Shown: one piece after another, positions 44,502-55,732 of the stretch
How the letters are laid out: each line of letters opens with the position of its first letter
Position numbering within the stretch: position 1 is the stretch's first letter
Assembly: GCA_012184525.1 (NCBI GenBank)
Contig: WOFQ01000059.1
Location: 124,001-188,000, forward strand
DNA: 64,000 nucleotides
Reading direction: 5' to 3'
DNA from: Xenoacremonium recifei
Lineage: Eukaryota; Ascomycota; Sordariomycetes; Hypocreales; Nectriaceae
Program-made: the position numbers and the translations under genes
Notes under the pieces: generated by a model
The model's database searches: none
The model's input: only the letters and a program-made list of their open reading frames with translations
What the model was told of the DNA's origin: nothing

Positions 44502-46497
44502 ATGGCGCAGGAACGTGTTTGTCTGTGAGTTGATCCGACCCTGGTGTAAGATGTGGCTTGACTGACGGCTGACCTCATTCAGTGCCTACTCTGGTGGTAA
44601 GTTGAACATGCTCAAGATAGCATCACCAATTGATGCTCACGGACATAACAGGCCTGGACACAAGTACGATTCTCCGATGGCTGGTTTTGCAAAATTATTC
44701 AGTCGTCTGCTTCCTTGCCGATTGTGGCCAGGAGGAGGACTTCGAGGCTGTGAAGGCCAAGGCGGTCAAGCTCGGAGCTGAGCGCATGATCATCCAAGAT
44801 GTCCAACAGGAGCTTATCGACGAGCTGGTCTGGCCTGCCATTCAATGCAACGCAATCTATGAGGACCGATGTAAGATACTCGGCTTTCCCGCTTATCGAA
44901 GTCCCAGCTAACACCGAGATGACCTTCTGGGAACGAGTCTTGCCCGTCCAGTGATCGCCAGGGCGATGGTCAAAGTCGCGAAGGAGTTCAACTGCACGAT
45001 CCTGAGCCACGGATGTAAGTGGCCTCCCGACTGGGTCACAGCTTGTTGTATCGACAGTTTGCTGACACAGGTATCCCATGTCTTCAGGTACCGGCAAGGG
45101 TAACGAGTATGTCTATATCTCCAAAGAGCCTCTGGCTTGATACTTACCTCTTTCTCCTAGTCAAGTTCGCTTCGAGCTGGCATGGAAGGCCTGCGATCCC
45201 ACCCTAAAGGTTCTGGCTCCCTGGCGCTTGCCAGAGTTCTACAACCGATTCGCGTTTGTGACCACCCACGCTCACTTTCACGCAGCCAAGCTGACGAGCG
45301 TACAGAGGACGTGCGGATCTCCTCAAGTTCGCCGCCGAGCAGAACATTCCCGTCAGCTCTACGCCTAAAGCCCCTTACAGTATGGATGGTGCGTGGAAGA
45401 ACAAAAACTAGCTTACCACGTTAGGAATCTTGTCTAACATGCCAATAGACAACATCATCCACTGCAGCTACGAGGCCGGGGTAAACCATCCTGTATCTAT
45501 AGACTTTCCTGTACATCGTGCTGACTCTGTTAGATCCTCGAACAACCCGAACTTGAGCCCCCGAAGGACATGTGGACACGAACTGTTGGTAAGGGGCTTC
45601 TGAACCACTCCAACTCAGTCGAGTCGACGCTGACGTCCATCCGTAGATCCGATGAAGGCTCCTGATGAGCCGACGCCCTTCACCGTCCATTTCGAACAAG
45701 GCGTTCCCGTCAAGCTTGAGGTCGGCGGCAAGGTCATCACTGGCTCGCTGGAGATTTTCAAGGCAGCTAATGAGATTGGCCGGGTCAATGGTGAGGTTTC
45801 AGACTACAAAAGCTCTCGAGTCCCTGCTGACCAATGATAAGGAATCGGACGTGTCGACATTGTCGAGTCCAGGTTTATCGGTGAGTTTACGCTCGTCGGG
45901 GAGTGTATTGCTATTAAATTTGTCATCTGCTAACGATTCTCAGGCCTGAAGAGCAGGGGCTGTTACGGTATGCAATTAGATGAAGTTAAATGACCGTCCA
46001 ATGTCTAACATCGCGTTCACAGATACCCCCGCCCTCACAATCTTAAGACAGGCTCATCTGGATCTGGAAGGACTTGTCCTTGACTCCAAGGTCCGCTCTA
46101 TCCGCGACCGTCTTTCTCAAGACTGGTCAACCGCCATCTACAATGGTTAGTCATTTTCCGTCCACGCTCACGTCTCGTCGTTGAACTTGTGATTCTGACT
46201 CTTCAACTAGGCATGTACTTCAGTCCTGAGCGGGAGTTCGTTGAGCACGCCATCAAGTTCTCACAGCGCCAAGTCGACGGCAAGGTGAACCTCGTGGCCT
46301 ACAAAGGATGCGCATACGTCGTTGGACGTTCCAGCGAGACCTCCAACCTCTACTCTGCCGACGAGAGCAGCATGGACACCCTCGATATGAACTGGACACC
46401 CCAGGATACCACGGGCTTCATCGCCATCCAATCTATCCGCATCGAGAAGTACGGTGCGAGGAAGATCAAGGACGGCGAGCCCCTTGCCCGTGTCTGA
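44502..46497 (+). CDS. Argininosuccinate synthase, 14 exons
   Basis: Fourteen exons (44502-44524, 44583-44596, 44652-44870, 44919-45014, 45088-45106, 45161-45253, 45306-45388, 45449-45480, 45534-45588, 45647-45790, 45842-45880, 45944-45967, 46023-46145, 46211-46497) join in phase into 416 residues. Signatures are the ATP-binding AYSGGLDTS (9-17), ADCGQEEDF, YLLGTSLARP-like segment, SHGCTGKGNDQ, HCSYEAG and GLKSRGCYDTP. The enzyme condenses citrulline and aspartate in arginine synthesis. The exon-4 acceptor is odd: the only AG-compatible site adds one Asp (YDLLGTS). The short exons and some substitutions in conserved blocks suggest a divergent copy, possibly a paralogue of the main enzyme. Confidence 0.9.
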
Positions 46498-46910
46498 GCG
46501 CAGACTTAAGAAGAAAGGTTTCGGCGCCTTTAGGTACATGTAGATGGTGGAAACTTACAGGGCTCGATACCCACCGTGCGGTAGTTCACTCTGGAGATTA
46601 AAAGAAAAACCAAAATTTGGATGCAGTTGGGATGTTTTTCCTGATCAGGGGTCTGCTCTGGAATTACGTCTTTCTAGCTTGTTTTTAAATACAGTTATGC
46701 CTTGCAACTATTGGTTCTACAGCTTGAACTAAGTATTATGCCTAATAATGAAGCTCATTTCAGATTATTATACGAATCATGGCCAGTTCGTAATACGTGA
46801 TACAGGGTAGCTCCAGAGATGTTACTGTGGATAATGTGTATCCTATATAAGATACTCTACTGCTCCACGTGACATCGAAATACGCTACAGTGGTTGCTCA
46901 CAACCACGCA
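46498..46910. other. Intergenic
   Basis: The ASS 3' flank and upstream of the tRNA. A perfect inverted repeat (7-bp stem, GTGGTTG/CAACCAC, 4-nt loop) sits at 46890-46907. Confidence 0.6.
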
Positions 46911-46982
46911 TCTTCCGTAGTATAGTGGTCAGTATGCAAGCTTGTCACGCTTGAGACCCGGGTTCAATTCCCGGCGGGAGAG
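46911..46982 (+). tRNA. tRNA-Asp (GTC)
   Basis: The sequence folds as a complete cloverleaf: acceptor stem TCTTCCG/CGGGAGA (46911-46917 with 46975-46981), an A box TAGTATAGTGG, an anticodon loop TTGTCAC with anticodon GTC, and a T arm with GGGTTCAATTCCC. The discriminator base is G at 46982. There is no intron. A T-rich tract follows and would act as the Pol III terminator. Confidence 0.97.
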
Positions 46983-47014
46983 ATCCGCCAAACCTGTTAC
47001 AGGTTTCCGAATTC

Positions 47015-47047
47015 TTTTATTCTTCTTTTTTTTTCTTCTTTTTTTTC
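47015..47047 (+). terminator. Pol III T-tract terminator of tRNA-Asp
   Basis: A TTTT at 47015-47018 and then long T-runs (47026-47034 and following) about 33 bases downstream of the tRNA. Confidence 0.7.
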
Positions 47048-47481
47048 TTTGGCATTTCACACAACATTATGTTTACATAGCATCACCAATAATAGGTTCT
47101 TTTGCTTTTTAGGATGCAGGGATTGGTCTTGGTTCATGCGAGAATCTCTTGAGCAATTGATCTATCGAGTTTTCCCAATTCTGCCCTGGACTCATTCTCG
47201 AAAGCACTGCTTCGCATGATCGGACTCATTTATTGAAGGCGATCGCCAAGTTACATTGTCACAGTGGCTTTAATAGCTATTCGTTATCTATCAGAATTGG
47301 TCTGGCATGTCTTCGATGTGACGACAGTCACCTTACCTGAGGGACCATCGTCTTGAGGAACTACCACCAGTTGCAACAAGAACACTTCGGCTAGGTATAG
47401 AGATATCACCATGGTCACATAAATTTTTAGATATTGGTACCTATGCAGCAAATTTTCCCACCCTACAACGCCTATCTTTCA
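47048..47481. other. Intergenic
   Basis: Between the tRNA and the convergent MRE11 gene. No supported feature. Confidence 0.6.
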
Positions 47482-49766
47482 TCACCGTCTTCTCGTCCTA
47501 CTCGCTACCGGCGCTGGCTCGAAAGCGTCATCCTCAGAGATCTCATCGTCGCTAATTTCCAGAGCATTCGCTTGGGAAGCGCCTTGTGACGAAAAGTTCA
47601 GCTTCGTCTGCCGCGTCTTTGCCGCCGCACCCCTAGTTCCCGTACTTCGAGTTGCTGCTGTTGTCCTGGCAGGTGCTCGTCGCGTTGTCTTCGGAGGCGG
47701 CGGCGGCGGTTCTTCGTCCGACTCCATCACGACGTCTTCTTCCTCTTCTTCCTCACTTTCTTGTACAGCTTTACGACGGCTACCTCGAGCAGGAGGCTTT
47801 TTGGCCGGTGCCTTCTTGGCCGGAGCCGCTCGGGTGGTTCTCGTGGTGGTTCGCTTGGTGGCCTTTTTCACCGGCACCTCGTCCTCTTCAATGTCCATTT
47901 CATCGTCCTGCGTGCGCGCCCTAGACCTCCCCTTTGGGGCGACGGAACTCTCTTCCTCGCCTCCTTCGTAGGTCCACGCGCCCGGCTCATCTTCCCAGCT
48001 GCCGTCGAATTCGCTGTCCCAGGTCGCCGGCTTCGGTTTGAGGATGCGTTTGCGATCAGTCTGGGTCGTTCTAAGACCGCTGGCCTGCTCTTGCTCGACG
48101 CGAGCTTTGTAGATCTCCATGGCGCTGTTGAAGTCTTCGTCGTCTGATTCGAGACCTAGCATCGATCGAACTTGGCCAGAGAGGTGTTCTGATACGAAGA
48201 GCTCCATGGCGTGTTTGTCATCTTTTGCAACAAACTGAGTGACTGCGTCGCCAAAGGGACCTTGGGGTAGCACTTTGAGTGACTGTGCTGAGAGAAACTC
48301 TTGAACGAGAGATTCGACTTTGACGCCATCGCCACCGTCTGCTAAGGCTTCGAGCGACTCTGATGGATTTGTTGCCGTCGCTTTGCCTACGTGATGTTAG
48401 TGAGGTGAGAAAGGAGTGCAGGTAATGGAGTCTCATACGTTGAGTCGTCTTCTTGCGGTAGAAATAGACGACGTCGTTGGTGTTGGCAACCTTGCCAACG
48501 AAGCGATTAGAGAAGCGCTGGGGGTTCTCGCATTCAAATTGTCCCCCGTCGGAAGCCGTGTACTCAACCTTGAGTCGGATCAGAGGCAATGGCCGTTCTT
48601 CCATAGCCTCTTCGTCAGTCTGGATAGCCTCCCATTCGGCATTGGCCTCCTCAATCATCTCCTCGACCACTTCCATTAGTCTCCGGGTGATTTCTTGACG
48701 ATTATCCTTCTTTTTGTCGAGACCCTTGAATCGCTTGTCTTGCGCCAGCACCATTTCTCGTGTGACAAAGGGTCGAACTGTCTTGAGTGCGATCTTGTCG
48801 ACCTTGAAGTCTTTTCCCGTGACGCTGAGGATGGCGACATGCTTCTGAACTGCCTCGCCAGGCACAAGGGATGTTGCGACGGAGGATCCAGGTTGCATGA
48901 CATGGAAGCCCGTCTCGGGATTTTTGGTTGGATCAATCACGCATTCGTGCTCATGCCCCCAAACCACCAGGTCGAGCCAGTCTGGTAGGACGTTCTCTGG
49001 TAGATATGACGTCGCAGTATGTGCGTGATGGTTCTGGTGAACAGCCAGCAGGTTGAACCAATCTCCTATCTGGGTATTGGGCCGGAACCATTTGACCTTG
49101 TGGTCTCGAAAGGTACGGAACATGCGCTCGTCACGCACGTTGCTTAGCCCGAATAATGCCAGCTTCGTGAGGCCCTTCTGCAGCAGGATCGGCTTGGCTT
49201 CGATATTATCGGCCTCCGGAACCCTGCCATAGTAGTTCAACAGCCCGCTGGCTTGTAGCAAGTCGAGGGAACAGAAATTGCCGTCACCCGAGGGGTCGTC
49301 GTGGTTGCCGTGGATAGAGAAGACGGGGATGGAGACGTTGATATCGGGGTCTTCGTAGTTGACGTGGGGGAAGGCGCCCTCAAAGACAGAGGCCGCATCG
49401 GAAAGGAATTCGAGCGGGCAGGGTTTCTCGCCGAGGCAGTTCTGGCGGAGGGTCCGCATGACTTGGTAGAGGGACTTGCGGGAGGGCTTGTTGTCGTGGA
49501 AGAGATCGCCGGCGAGCAGGACCATGTCCACCTGGAGAGTTAGTCTGAGGCTGAGCATTGGAGAGGCAGGAGTACATCTTCGGTCCGTGCAAGGTTCAAG
49601 ATCTCGTCAAAGGTCCGCCAGCTGTCATCCTTGCGAATGGCGTCTCGTTCTTCGAAGCCGACATGGTTGTCGGTGGCCACCAGGATTCGGATGGTATCGG
49701 CCTCTGGTGAGGTTAGATGAGGCGAGTGCTGCGGCTTTTGAGGGACTTGCCGGTGAATTCAGACAT
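47482..49766 (-). CDS. mre11: Double-strand-break repair nuclease MRE11
   Basis: Four exons (49766-49751, 49703-49576, 49531-48439, 48386-47482) give 713 residues. The phosphodiesterase motifs are in order: DNHVG (Asp17, His19), GDLFHDNKPS (Asp57), GNHDDPSGDGNF, HQNHHAHT and WGHEHEC, followed by the MRE11 DNA-binding/capping region (GSSVATSLVPGEAVQKHV). The C terminus is long, Arg/Lys/Thr-rich with acidic blocks (EESEEEEEED-type) and ends in a basic RRR tail. MRE11 forms the MRN complex with RAD50 and NBS1/XRS2 in the nucleus. The first intron uses a GC donor (GCAAGT) and an AG acceptor; without it the frame stops at once. The 16-nt first exon is otherwise easy to miss. Confidence 0.96.
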
Positions 49767-50923
49767 CTTTGTCCTGGTATGGCCTTGTGCGAGGCAGGCA
49801 ATCGTGCAGCATTATTGGCGTGAGGTTGCTTGCAAGTGAAGCGCCTGGTCGAGCTGTTAGAGGGAAAGCAGCTTTACGCGGTGGGAGACGCGGATGCCTG
49901 AAGCTTGACGCGAGAAGGAGAGCGAAGTCACGTGCAATGCGCCAGCGCTGAGCCAGTGCTAAAACCAGCCCTGAGCTACTCATCACTCATCACTGGACAG
50001 CACCAACAGCCCACCCCATCACTTGTCACTTTGGATCGGATCTGAGGATTTCCTTTTTGCTGTCCGTATTTTCTTTTTCCCTCGATCGATTACCCGCCCC
50101 AAGACTGCTAAAGCACGGCAACTGCACACGATGCGGGATTTCATTGGGCAAGGTGCGTTTGCGCGCGAGGCAGCGGGATCTGCTGAGTCTGGGGAAATGC
50201 AGCACTGAATCTCCTCGAGCAACGTCATCATGGACTCGATATCCGACTGCAACCCTACATGGCCTTCGATGGCCTGATGTTCCCGGAGAAAGGCCTCGTG
50301 CCTGACTCGTGCGTGGCCTGCATCTTCATCGCTTACTCGCGACTGCATGCACAATTATAGCGGAGGCATCGTCCCAGCACAACGTGGAATAGCTGGTGGG
50401 GGCAGCGAGACATCGGTGTCGATCCCCTACGGCTAAGGCGCTGGCTCTCCTTTTAGCGAGCCGTCACTCGCGTGGTGTAAGGGGCGAGCTGGAGATGCCC
50501 TCATCGACCTCTCGGAACGCATCCCTCAGGGGTCGACAAGACCGGACGAGATGGCGCTCGGACAATCAGATCACCTGTGCAGCACAGCATCGCATCGCAT
50601 CAGCATCAGCCGCACTCTGATTATCTGCGGAGGATGCAGGAGAACCGCACGCTAGCCGTCTCTGTCTGCGGAGGAGAGGCAGAATGGCGCAACAATCCAC
50701 TTGGCCGCAATAACACGTTCGACACTGGCCAGTGCGCTTCATACGTGAGGGGTTTCCCAGCTTCATGAGCGTCTTTAAACGAATGGATGAACACGTCTGC
50801 CTTCTGAGCTCTTGCCACTGCTTTAAATCAGCTTCTCAGCTGCTCTTATACGTCTCTACTTGTCCGATTGAAGGCTTGTCCGCATATGGAGCCAACAACT
50901 CTCCCTCAAATTGAGTCGCCACG
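49767..50923. other. Intergenic, 1.15 kb, divergent promoters
   Basis: Between MRE11 and the F-box gene. No supported gene; short frames only. Confidence 0.55.
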
Positions 50924-52450
50924 ATGGAAACACTCTCGGAGCCAATCAACCTCAAGCACACTGGTCTCGACAGCCTACCGATAGAGCTCATCGCGGACAT
51001 CTGTCGCAACTTGTGTATGCATTGCCGTCGTGCGCGCATTGTCGATGTCTGTCCCGAGGATGTGCTGCAAGCTCATGAAGAGCAGATGGCACTGTCGTGT
51101 CTAAGTCGCACCTCGAGACTGTTCCGTGCTGCCGCCCAGCCAATTCTCTTCCACTTCTACCACACTGGAAGCCATTCTTGCCCGAATTCCATGTCCTCTC
51201 CACCAAGACACGAGGTTCAGAGGACCGAAGCCTTTCTTCAAGCTATCCTTCAGCGGCCCGACCTGGCTCCATGTGTACGTGCGCTGTCCTTCTTCGCATC
51301 CAAGCCTGCAACAGTAGAAAATATTACCCCGGAAACCCAACAACTCTTCCGCCAGGCCGGGCGGAGTTTGGGGTTTCGGGATGTCGGCCATTATGCCCAC
51401 GTCGACTCCAAATGGTTACAAGAAGCAGCCATCATGGCAATTCCTTTCTTGGAGCAGCTTCTTCTTCACCGTTCCTCCCAAGAAGGCTTGCAATACCTGA
51501 AGGATTCCCCTCGTAGGCTTCCAAGCCTGAGGTACCTTGTTCTCCCTGGCCGTCGCACGCGGTTTGACGAGTCCTATCACATACAAGAAATGCAGGACCT
51601 GTTAGTCAAGGCCGAGAACCTTGAAGTCTTGGCTGGCAGCGATTGCGACTCGGGCACAGACATCCCGGCGCGAGAAATGTGGCGAATGGAAGACTGGCGG
51701 ACGCCATTTTCGCATCTCCGTCGGCTGTCTCTTCACGGTCTCGACCCCGAGAACATCGGCAAGATCCTGAGATTCTGTCCCAAGATTGAAGACTTTGAGT
51801 ACTTCTGTGACGTCGACAAATACACGGTGCTGCAGCCAGAGCACATGGAGCCTGTCCGACACAAGCTGCGACGGTTCTGCTATACCGCAACGTGTTATGA
51901 GAACACCAAGGGAGGACCGCAGGATGTGATTGAGCTGATGACACACTTCATGAGCTGGGATCCGTCGTTACGAGCCGACTTCAGCTTCGGCGCCTTCCCT
52001 AAGCTGGAGATCCTCGAGGTCGAGCAGATGCTCCTGTATGGACCTGTCTTCCACGAGGAGGGCAGGATGGAGCGGTTCGAAGCCCTGCGGGAGAGTGGTC
52101 CCGAACTATTCATGGCCAGCCTCCCCGGGTCACTCCAGGTTCTCCATATCGGCATGGTCATTGCCTGGCCGGAGCTCTATCGCGACCTTCTCGGGATGTC
52201 AGAGAAGCTCTACCGGTTCCCGCACCTAAAGGTCGTGGCCATAGATCCGTTTGACATTCCGCAGGATGAAGAGATCGAACACTTGCACGATGCTTTTGCC
52301 TCGCAGGGAGTTGCTTTCTTTGTCGGCTCGACGACACAGACGCCCTTCTCGCGGGGCATGATGGGCGTGCGGCCGGGACACACAGAACCGTTGGACAACG
52401 CCGGGTTGCGTTTTCCGCTCGAGAAAGGCCCAGAGACGGCGTACTTGTGA
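50924..52450 (+). CDS. F-box-like protein, single exon
   Basis: Single exon of 508 residues. Residues 14-75 resemble a divergent F-box (LDSLPIELIADICRNLCMHC ... LSCLSRTSRLFRAAAQPILF), followed by leucine-rich stretches (FLEQLLLHRSSQEGLQYL, LRRLSLHGLDPENIGKIL, SLQVLHIGMVIAWPELYRDLL). It is unrelated at the sequence level by eye to the F-box family at 9-17 kb. It probably recruits a substrate to an SCF ubiquitin ligase; the substrate is unknown. It has no intron, unlike most neighbours. Confidence 0.8.
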   Translation: METLSEPINLKHTGLDSLPIELIADICRNLCMHCRRARIVDVCPEDVLQAHEEQMALSCLSRTSRLFRAAAQPILFHFYHTGSHSCPNSMSSPPRHEVQRTEAFLQAILQRPDLAPCVRALSFFASKPATVENITPETQQLFRQAGRSLGFRDVGHYAHVDSKWLQEAAIMAIPFLEQLLLHRSSQEGLQYLKDSPRRLPSLRYLVLPGRRTRFDESYHIQEMQDLLVKAENLEVLAGSDCDSGTDIPAREMWRMEDWRTPFSHLRRLSLHGLDPENIGKILRFCPKIEDFEYFCDVDKYTVLQPEHMEPVRHKLRRFCYTATCYENTKGGPQDVIELMTHFMSWDPSLRADFSFGAFPKLEILEVEQMLLYGPVFHEEGRMERFEALRESGPELFMASLPGSLQVLHIGMVIAWPELYRDLLGMSEKLYRFPHLKVVAIDPFDIPQDEEIEHLHDAFASQGVAFFVGSTTQTPFSRGMMGVRPGHTEPLDNAGLRFPLEKGPETAYL

Positions 52451-53559
52451 TTTTATTCTTGTTCTTGGTTTGCCCTGGGCGGCTTACCGGTTCTGATTCT
52501 GCTTGATGCAACAATATTCCCCGGTTTAAATTCAATGGGCTAGGAGTTTGATCAGGTCAATGTACGCTTTGTTTCCAGTATGCGACATCGTAAATAGAAA
52601 TATTTCGAGTTCATGTTTGAGTCTAGATTTGTTATCTGTTATCTCACACTATCCTCATACTTCTACCTCCAATTTCTCTCCTATGCCAGTGGTGGTCCCT
52701 CTCGGAAGTTGAGATCCACGTTCGTCCCTGCAACCGGAAGTGCAGATAAACCCTAGATTTATTGAAGACACTGGCTTTATTCCTAGCACTGCCTTGCTTG
52801 CATATAAATTATATATATCCCAGGGCAGTCTCAAGAATGATCCTAGTGTCTGCTTTTATTATTCACCTGTACTGTGAATCACTATCCTACCTCATGTAAC
52901 TGCTTAATGCGTAGTAATAATAACCGAGGAAGGAGCTGTTGAGCATCAATTTCCTTCTATCGTGCTCATTTCAAAGCTCTCACAGCCTTCATCCCACTAA
53001 CTCACTAACCCTGTCTCGCTTCCCTCTTTCAACTCCGTTCTACTTCTTCAGCTTTCACTTCACTTTCTGTGGTCTTCTTACCGGCTATTCGTCCTCCCTC
53101 ACTCTCTTCTGCTGCTCTCACACTTCCTCCTTTCAGTCCAATCTTCGTGATCTCCTTGACAACTCAACACCTCCCCAAGTGTCTACATCTGTGAGTGCAA
53201 CCTGCTGAGCTATGGTTCAGGCTGTGCTAATCGTTGCCACAGTTTCTCTAACAGGCTGCTGTTGCTTTCAGACTGCATACCAAACTAGAGCGCACTTAGC
53301 ATACGTCAGTATTGGATGCTTCTCTCGTTTCCGTTACAGTATTACTCACGCCTGCAAATAGATCCGTCTCACGGCCTAGCAGGCGGCTTGTTCTGGGAAA
53401 TCTACGGTATGCCGCGCTCATTATACTGTTGCAGCCTATTCTAACACTAACTCTAGACTGTTTGTCTTCCACTCCCTGTCTAGAACGATCGCGTTGCCCA
53501 TTGTTCCGGTAGCGCGAAGACATCCGTCGCAATACTCGGCGAAGACCGCATTCAGACTG
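52451..53559. other. Intergenic / decayed sequence
   Basis: The F-box 3' flank, then AT-rich and pyrimidine-rich sequence with no supported gene. Possible remnants of the 5' part of the SNF2 pseudogene may begin near the right edge. Confidence 0.5.
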
Positions 53560-54938
53560 CGCGGGCCTTGCACGTTGACCAGTCGGAAGTGGTAGGAACC
53601 CGCATGATAGGTCAAGAGTCAGCTGCTAACGAAGAACAAGACATGAAAACGCTCCATATGGAAGGGCCCGAACCCTGCTTCCTTTTGATCGGCCAGCAAA
53701 GGTTAACATGACCAAATTCTTCGAATCTTTCACTCAACATATTGTGAGACAATATTACTTTGTCTTCGATACATGCTAACTCTGGCTGTCCGCAGCATCC
53801 TCTTGAGAAATCCTTTTCTCGCACCTACGCCGTGAAAGCTTTCTCGACAACCCTCAAGCCTGATCAGGTCAAAGGCGAAAAGAAACTGAACATGTTCGGT
53901 AACCCTCACCCAGATCTTCAACCCTCACTCAAATCTCTATCCTCATCCTGATCTCGATTCGTGATACCGAACCCTCAAGGCGTAGGTCTTGGAAGATCGC
54001 TCACAGCAGGGGTCGCTGCAATGGAAGTCCGCAAAGGCCTTCTCCCAAATTGTGGCTTCATTTTAATTGTTTGCCGACCAGCCTGCATCTATCAGTGGTA
54101 CCATGAAACTGAGAGACACTACAAAGAGGTAAGACTTTGCTGGCCTTTATTGTCGCAGTCAATGACTGACCCTACATTGCAGGACCAAAAGCCCTCCGTC
54201 ATTATCTTGGACATCCAGCACTTCAGTCCCTCGAAGCTGCTTGAATACGACATTGTCATCTGCACCACCAATTTCCCGAGGAATAGATTTGAAGATTTAT
54301 TGAAGGCGCAGGCACTTCGGTTCGCCGCTAGTCAACAAATCGGCCTTTAAAAGGGAAGACTACGCGCCTGCACGCCTCTTCACGCGGCGGAACACACGAA
54401 CAAGGGGAAGAACATCGCCGTATTGATCCTGGACGAGCCACACGACGCGAAGAACGGCAAGTCACAGCTCAACCAGGCGATCCGGTCCCTAACCTATCAT
54501 CGCGCCTTTCTACTGTCGATCTTCGGGGAGACACGCGGCCAGTTTGACCATCTCAATCCCTCGTGATTGGCCATGGACCCTGCGAGAGTGAACGGCCAAG
54601 TCAGGCCTCTTGGACATGGTCCACGAGGCGCTGAACAACATGGGCTCCGCCTCGGAATGGAGGCGTTGAACGGCACTTTGAAAGTAGGGGAAAGGGCCCG
54701 CATCGCTGCACACTTCAACAAACCGGACACCAAGCTGAACCTGCTATTGTTGAGCGCTCCTTCAGGTGGAATAGGCCTGAATCTAGCAGGTGCTTCACGG
54801 GTACTGATCTGCGAGCATTTTTGGACAAATGGGTCACGAGAGCAGGCGATCGGGAGGGCACATCGCTTGGGACAGACGACGGGTTTACGAGCTGATTGGG
54901 AAAGGGTTTGGGGTAGCAAGGTCAGGGATTCAGAGTAG
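53560..54938 (+). pseudogene. Decayed SNF2-family helicase
   Basis: Readable blocks lie in different frames. A segment before the helicase core (SFSRTYAVKAFSTTLKPDQVKG) at about 53800, the Walker A region at 53980-54010 where the lysine is replaced (GLGRSLTA for GLGKTLTA), motif Ia-like FILIVCRPACIYQWYHE, then VIILD-QHFSPSKLLEYDIVICTT. A motif II-like ILDEPHDAKNGK is near 54430, and motif V/VI blocks (APSGGIGLNLAGA, EQAIGRAHRLGQT) are near 54770-54880. The stretch between motif II and the C-lobe is shortened, and stops and shifts interrupt each segment. A full enzyme is not possible. Confidence 0.85.
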
Positions 54939-55045
54939 TACATTTAGATTAGGGATTCAGATTAAGGATTTAAATTAGGGATTTGGATCGAATATTTACA
55001 TTAGGGATTCGGGTCGAACATTTACCTTAGGGATTCAGATAAGGG
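54920..55045 (+). repeat. Degenerate TTAGGGATTCAGA repeats
   Basis: About eight imperfect copies of a 12-14 nt unit containing TTAGGG or TTAAGG followed by ATT(C/T)(A/G)GA(T/A) lie immediately after the SNF2 pseudogene. The same GATTAGGGATTCAG core occurs at 11.76 kb. Confidence 0.8.
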
Positions 55046-55732
55046 ATCTAGTCTCAGTATCTTGATCAGTATCACTGTTTTACGGTTGGACATTTCTTAG
55101 GAGTTGTTGAGGTGTGCGATAGTCAGAACCAAGGGAGAGCCAGAAGCTAACGAAGACATGAAGTATGGATTCAAACGATTCCATTTAATGTACATTTCTT
55201 TTGTAACTATTAGTACAGCTACCGTTACGGTTAAAAGTACAGCCAAGCGCTGGTATCCAGGCCTTTTTTTTTCTATCCAGATACAATACAGTACTTTATC
55301 ATGGCCCATCCACACACCGGGGGCGCCCCGCCACTATGCCCCAAAAACACCAGATAAAAATCTCAAAAATCATAGTAGTCATCGATCCTCAGCAAGGATC
55401 TCCTGCCGTGTCTCTCCTTTGAACAAAAAAACGCCAACCGGAGACTATTTCAGCCCTTGATGAAGTCTCCTTTCCGATGAGCCCTCCAAAAACTCATGTC
55501 ATGTCAAGCCTCAAACCAGTGAGGTGTCTGTGTCGTCCCAAAAAGTCGCTTTCTATACCGCCGTGTCCGCAGCCTTTTCGTCTTTTTCGCTGTGTCGCTA
55601 TCGTCACGCTCTTCGGGTGTGGTGTTATTAATCATGTGTGGGCGTGTATGTGCGTGTGTGGTGCCGGGGTGTGTAGTAAGATCATTTGGTGTGGGCGCTG
55701 ATTCCTTTTTCGACTTCAGAGCCCTCTGGGTC
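55046..55732. other. Intergenic
   Basis: Between the repeat patch and the convergent phosphatase gene. No supported gene. Confidence 0.55.
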
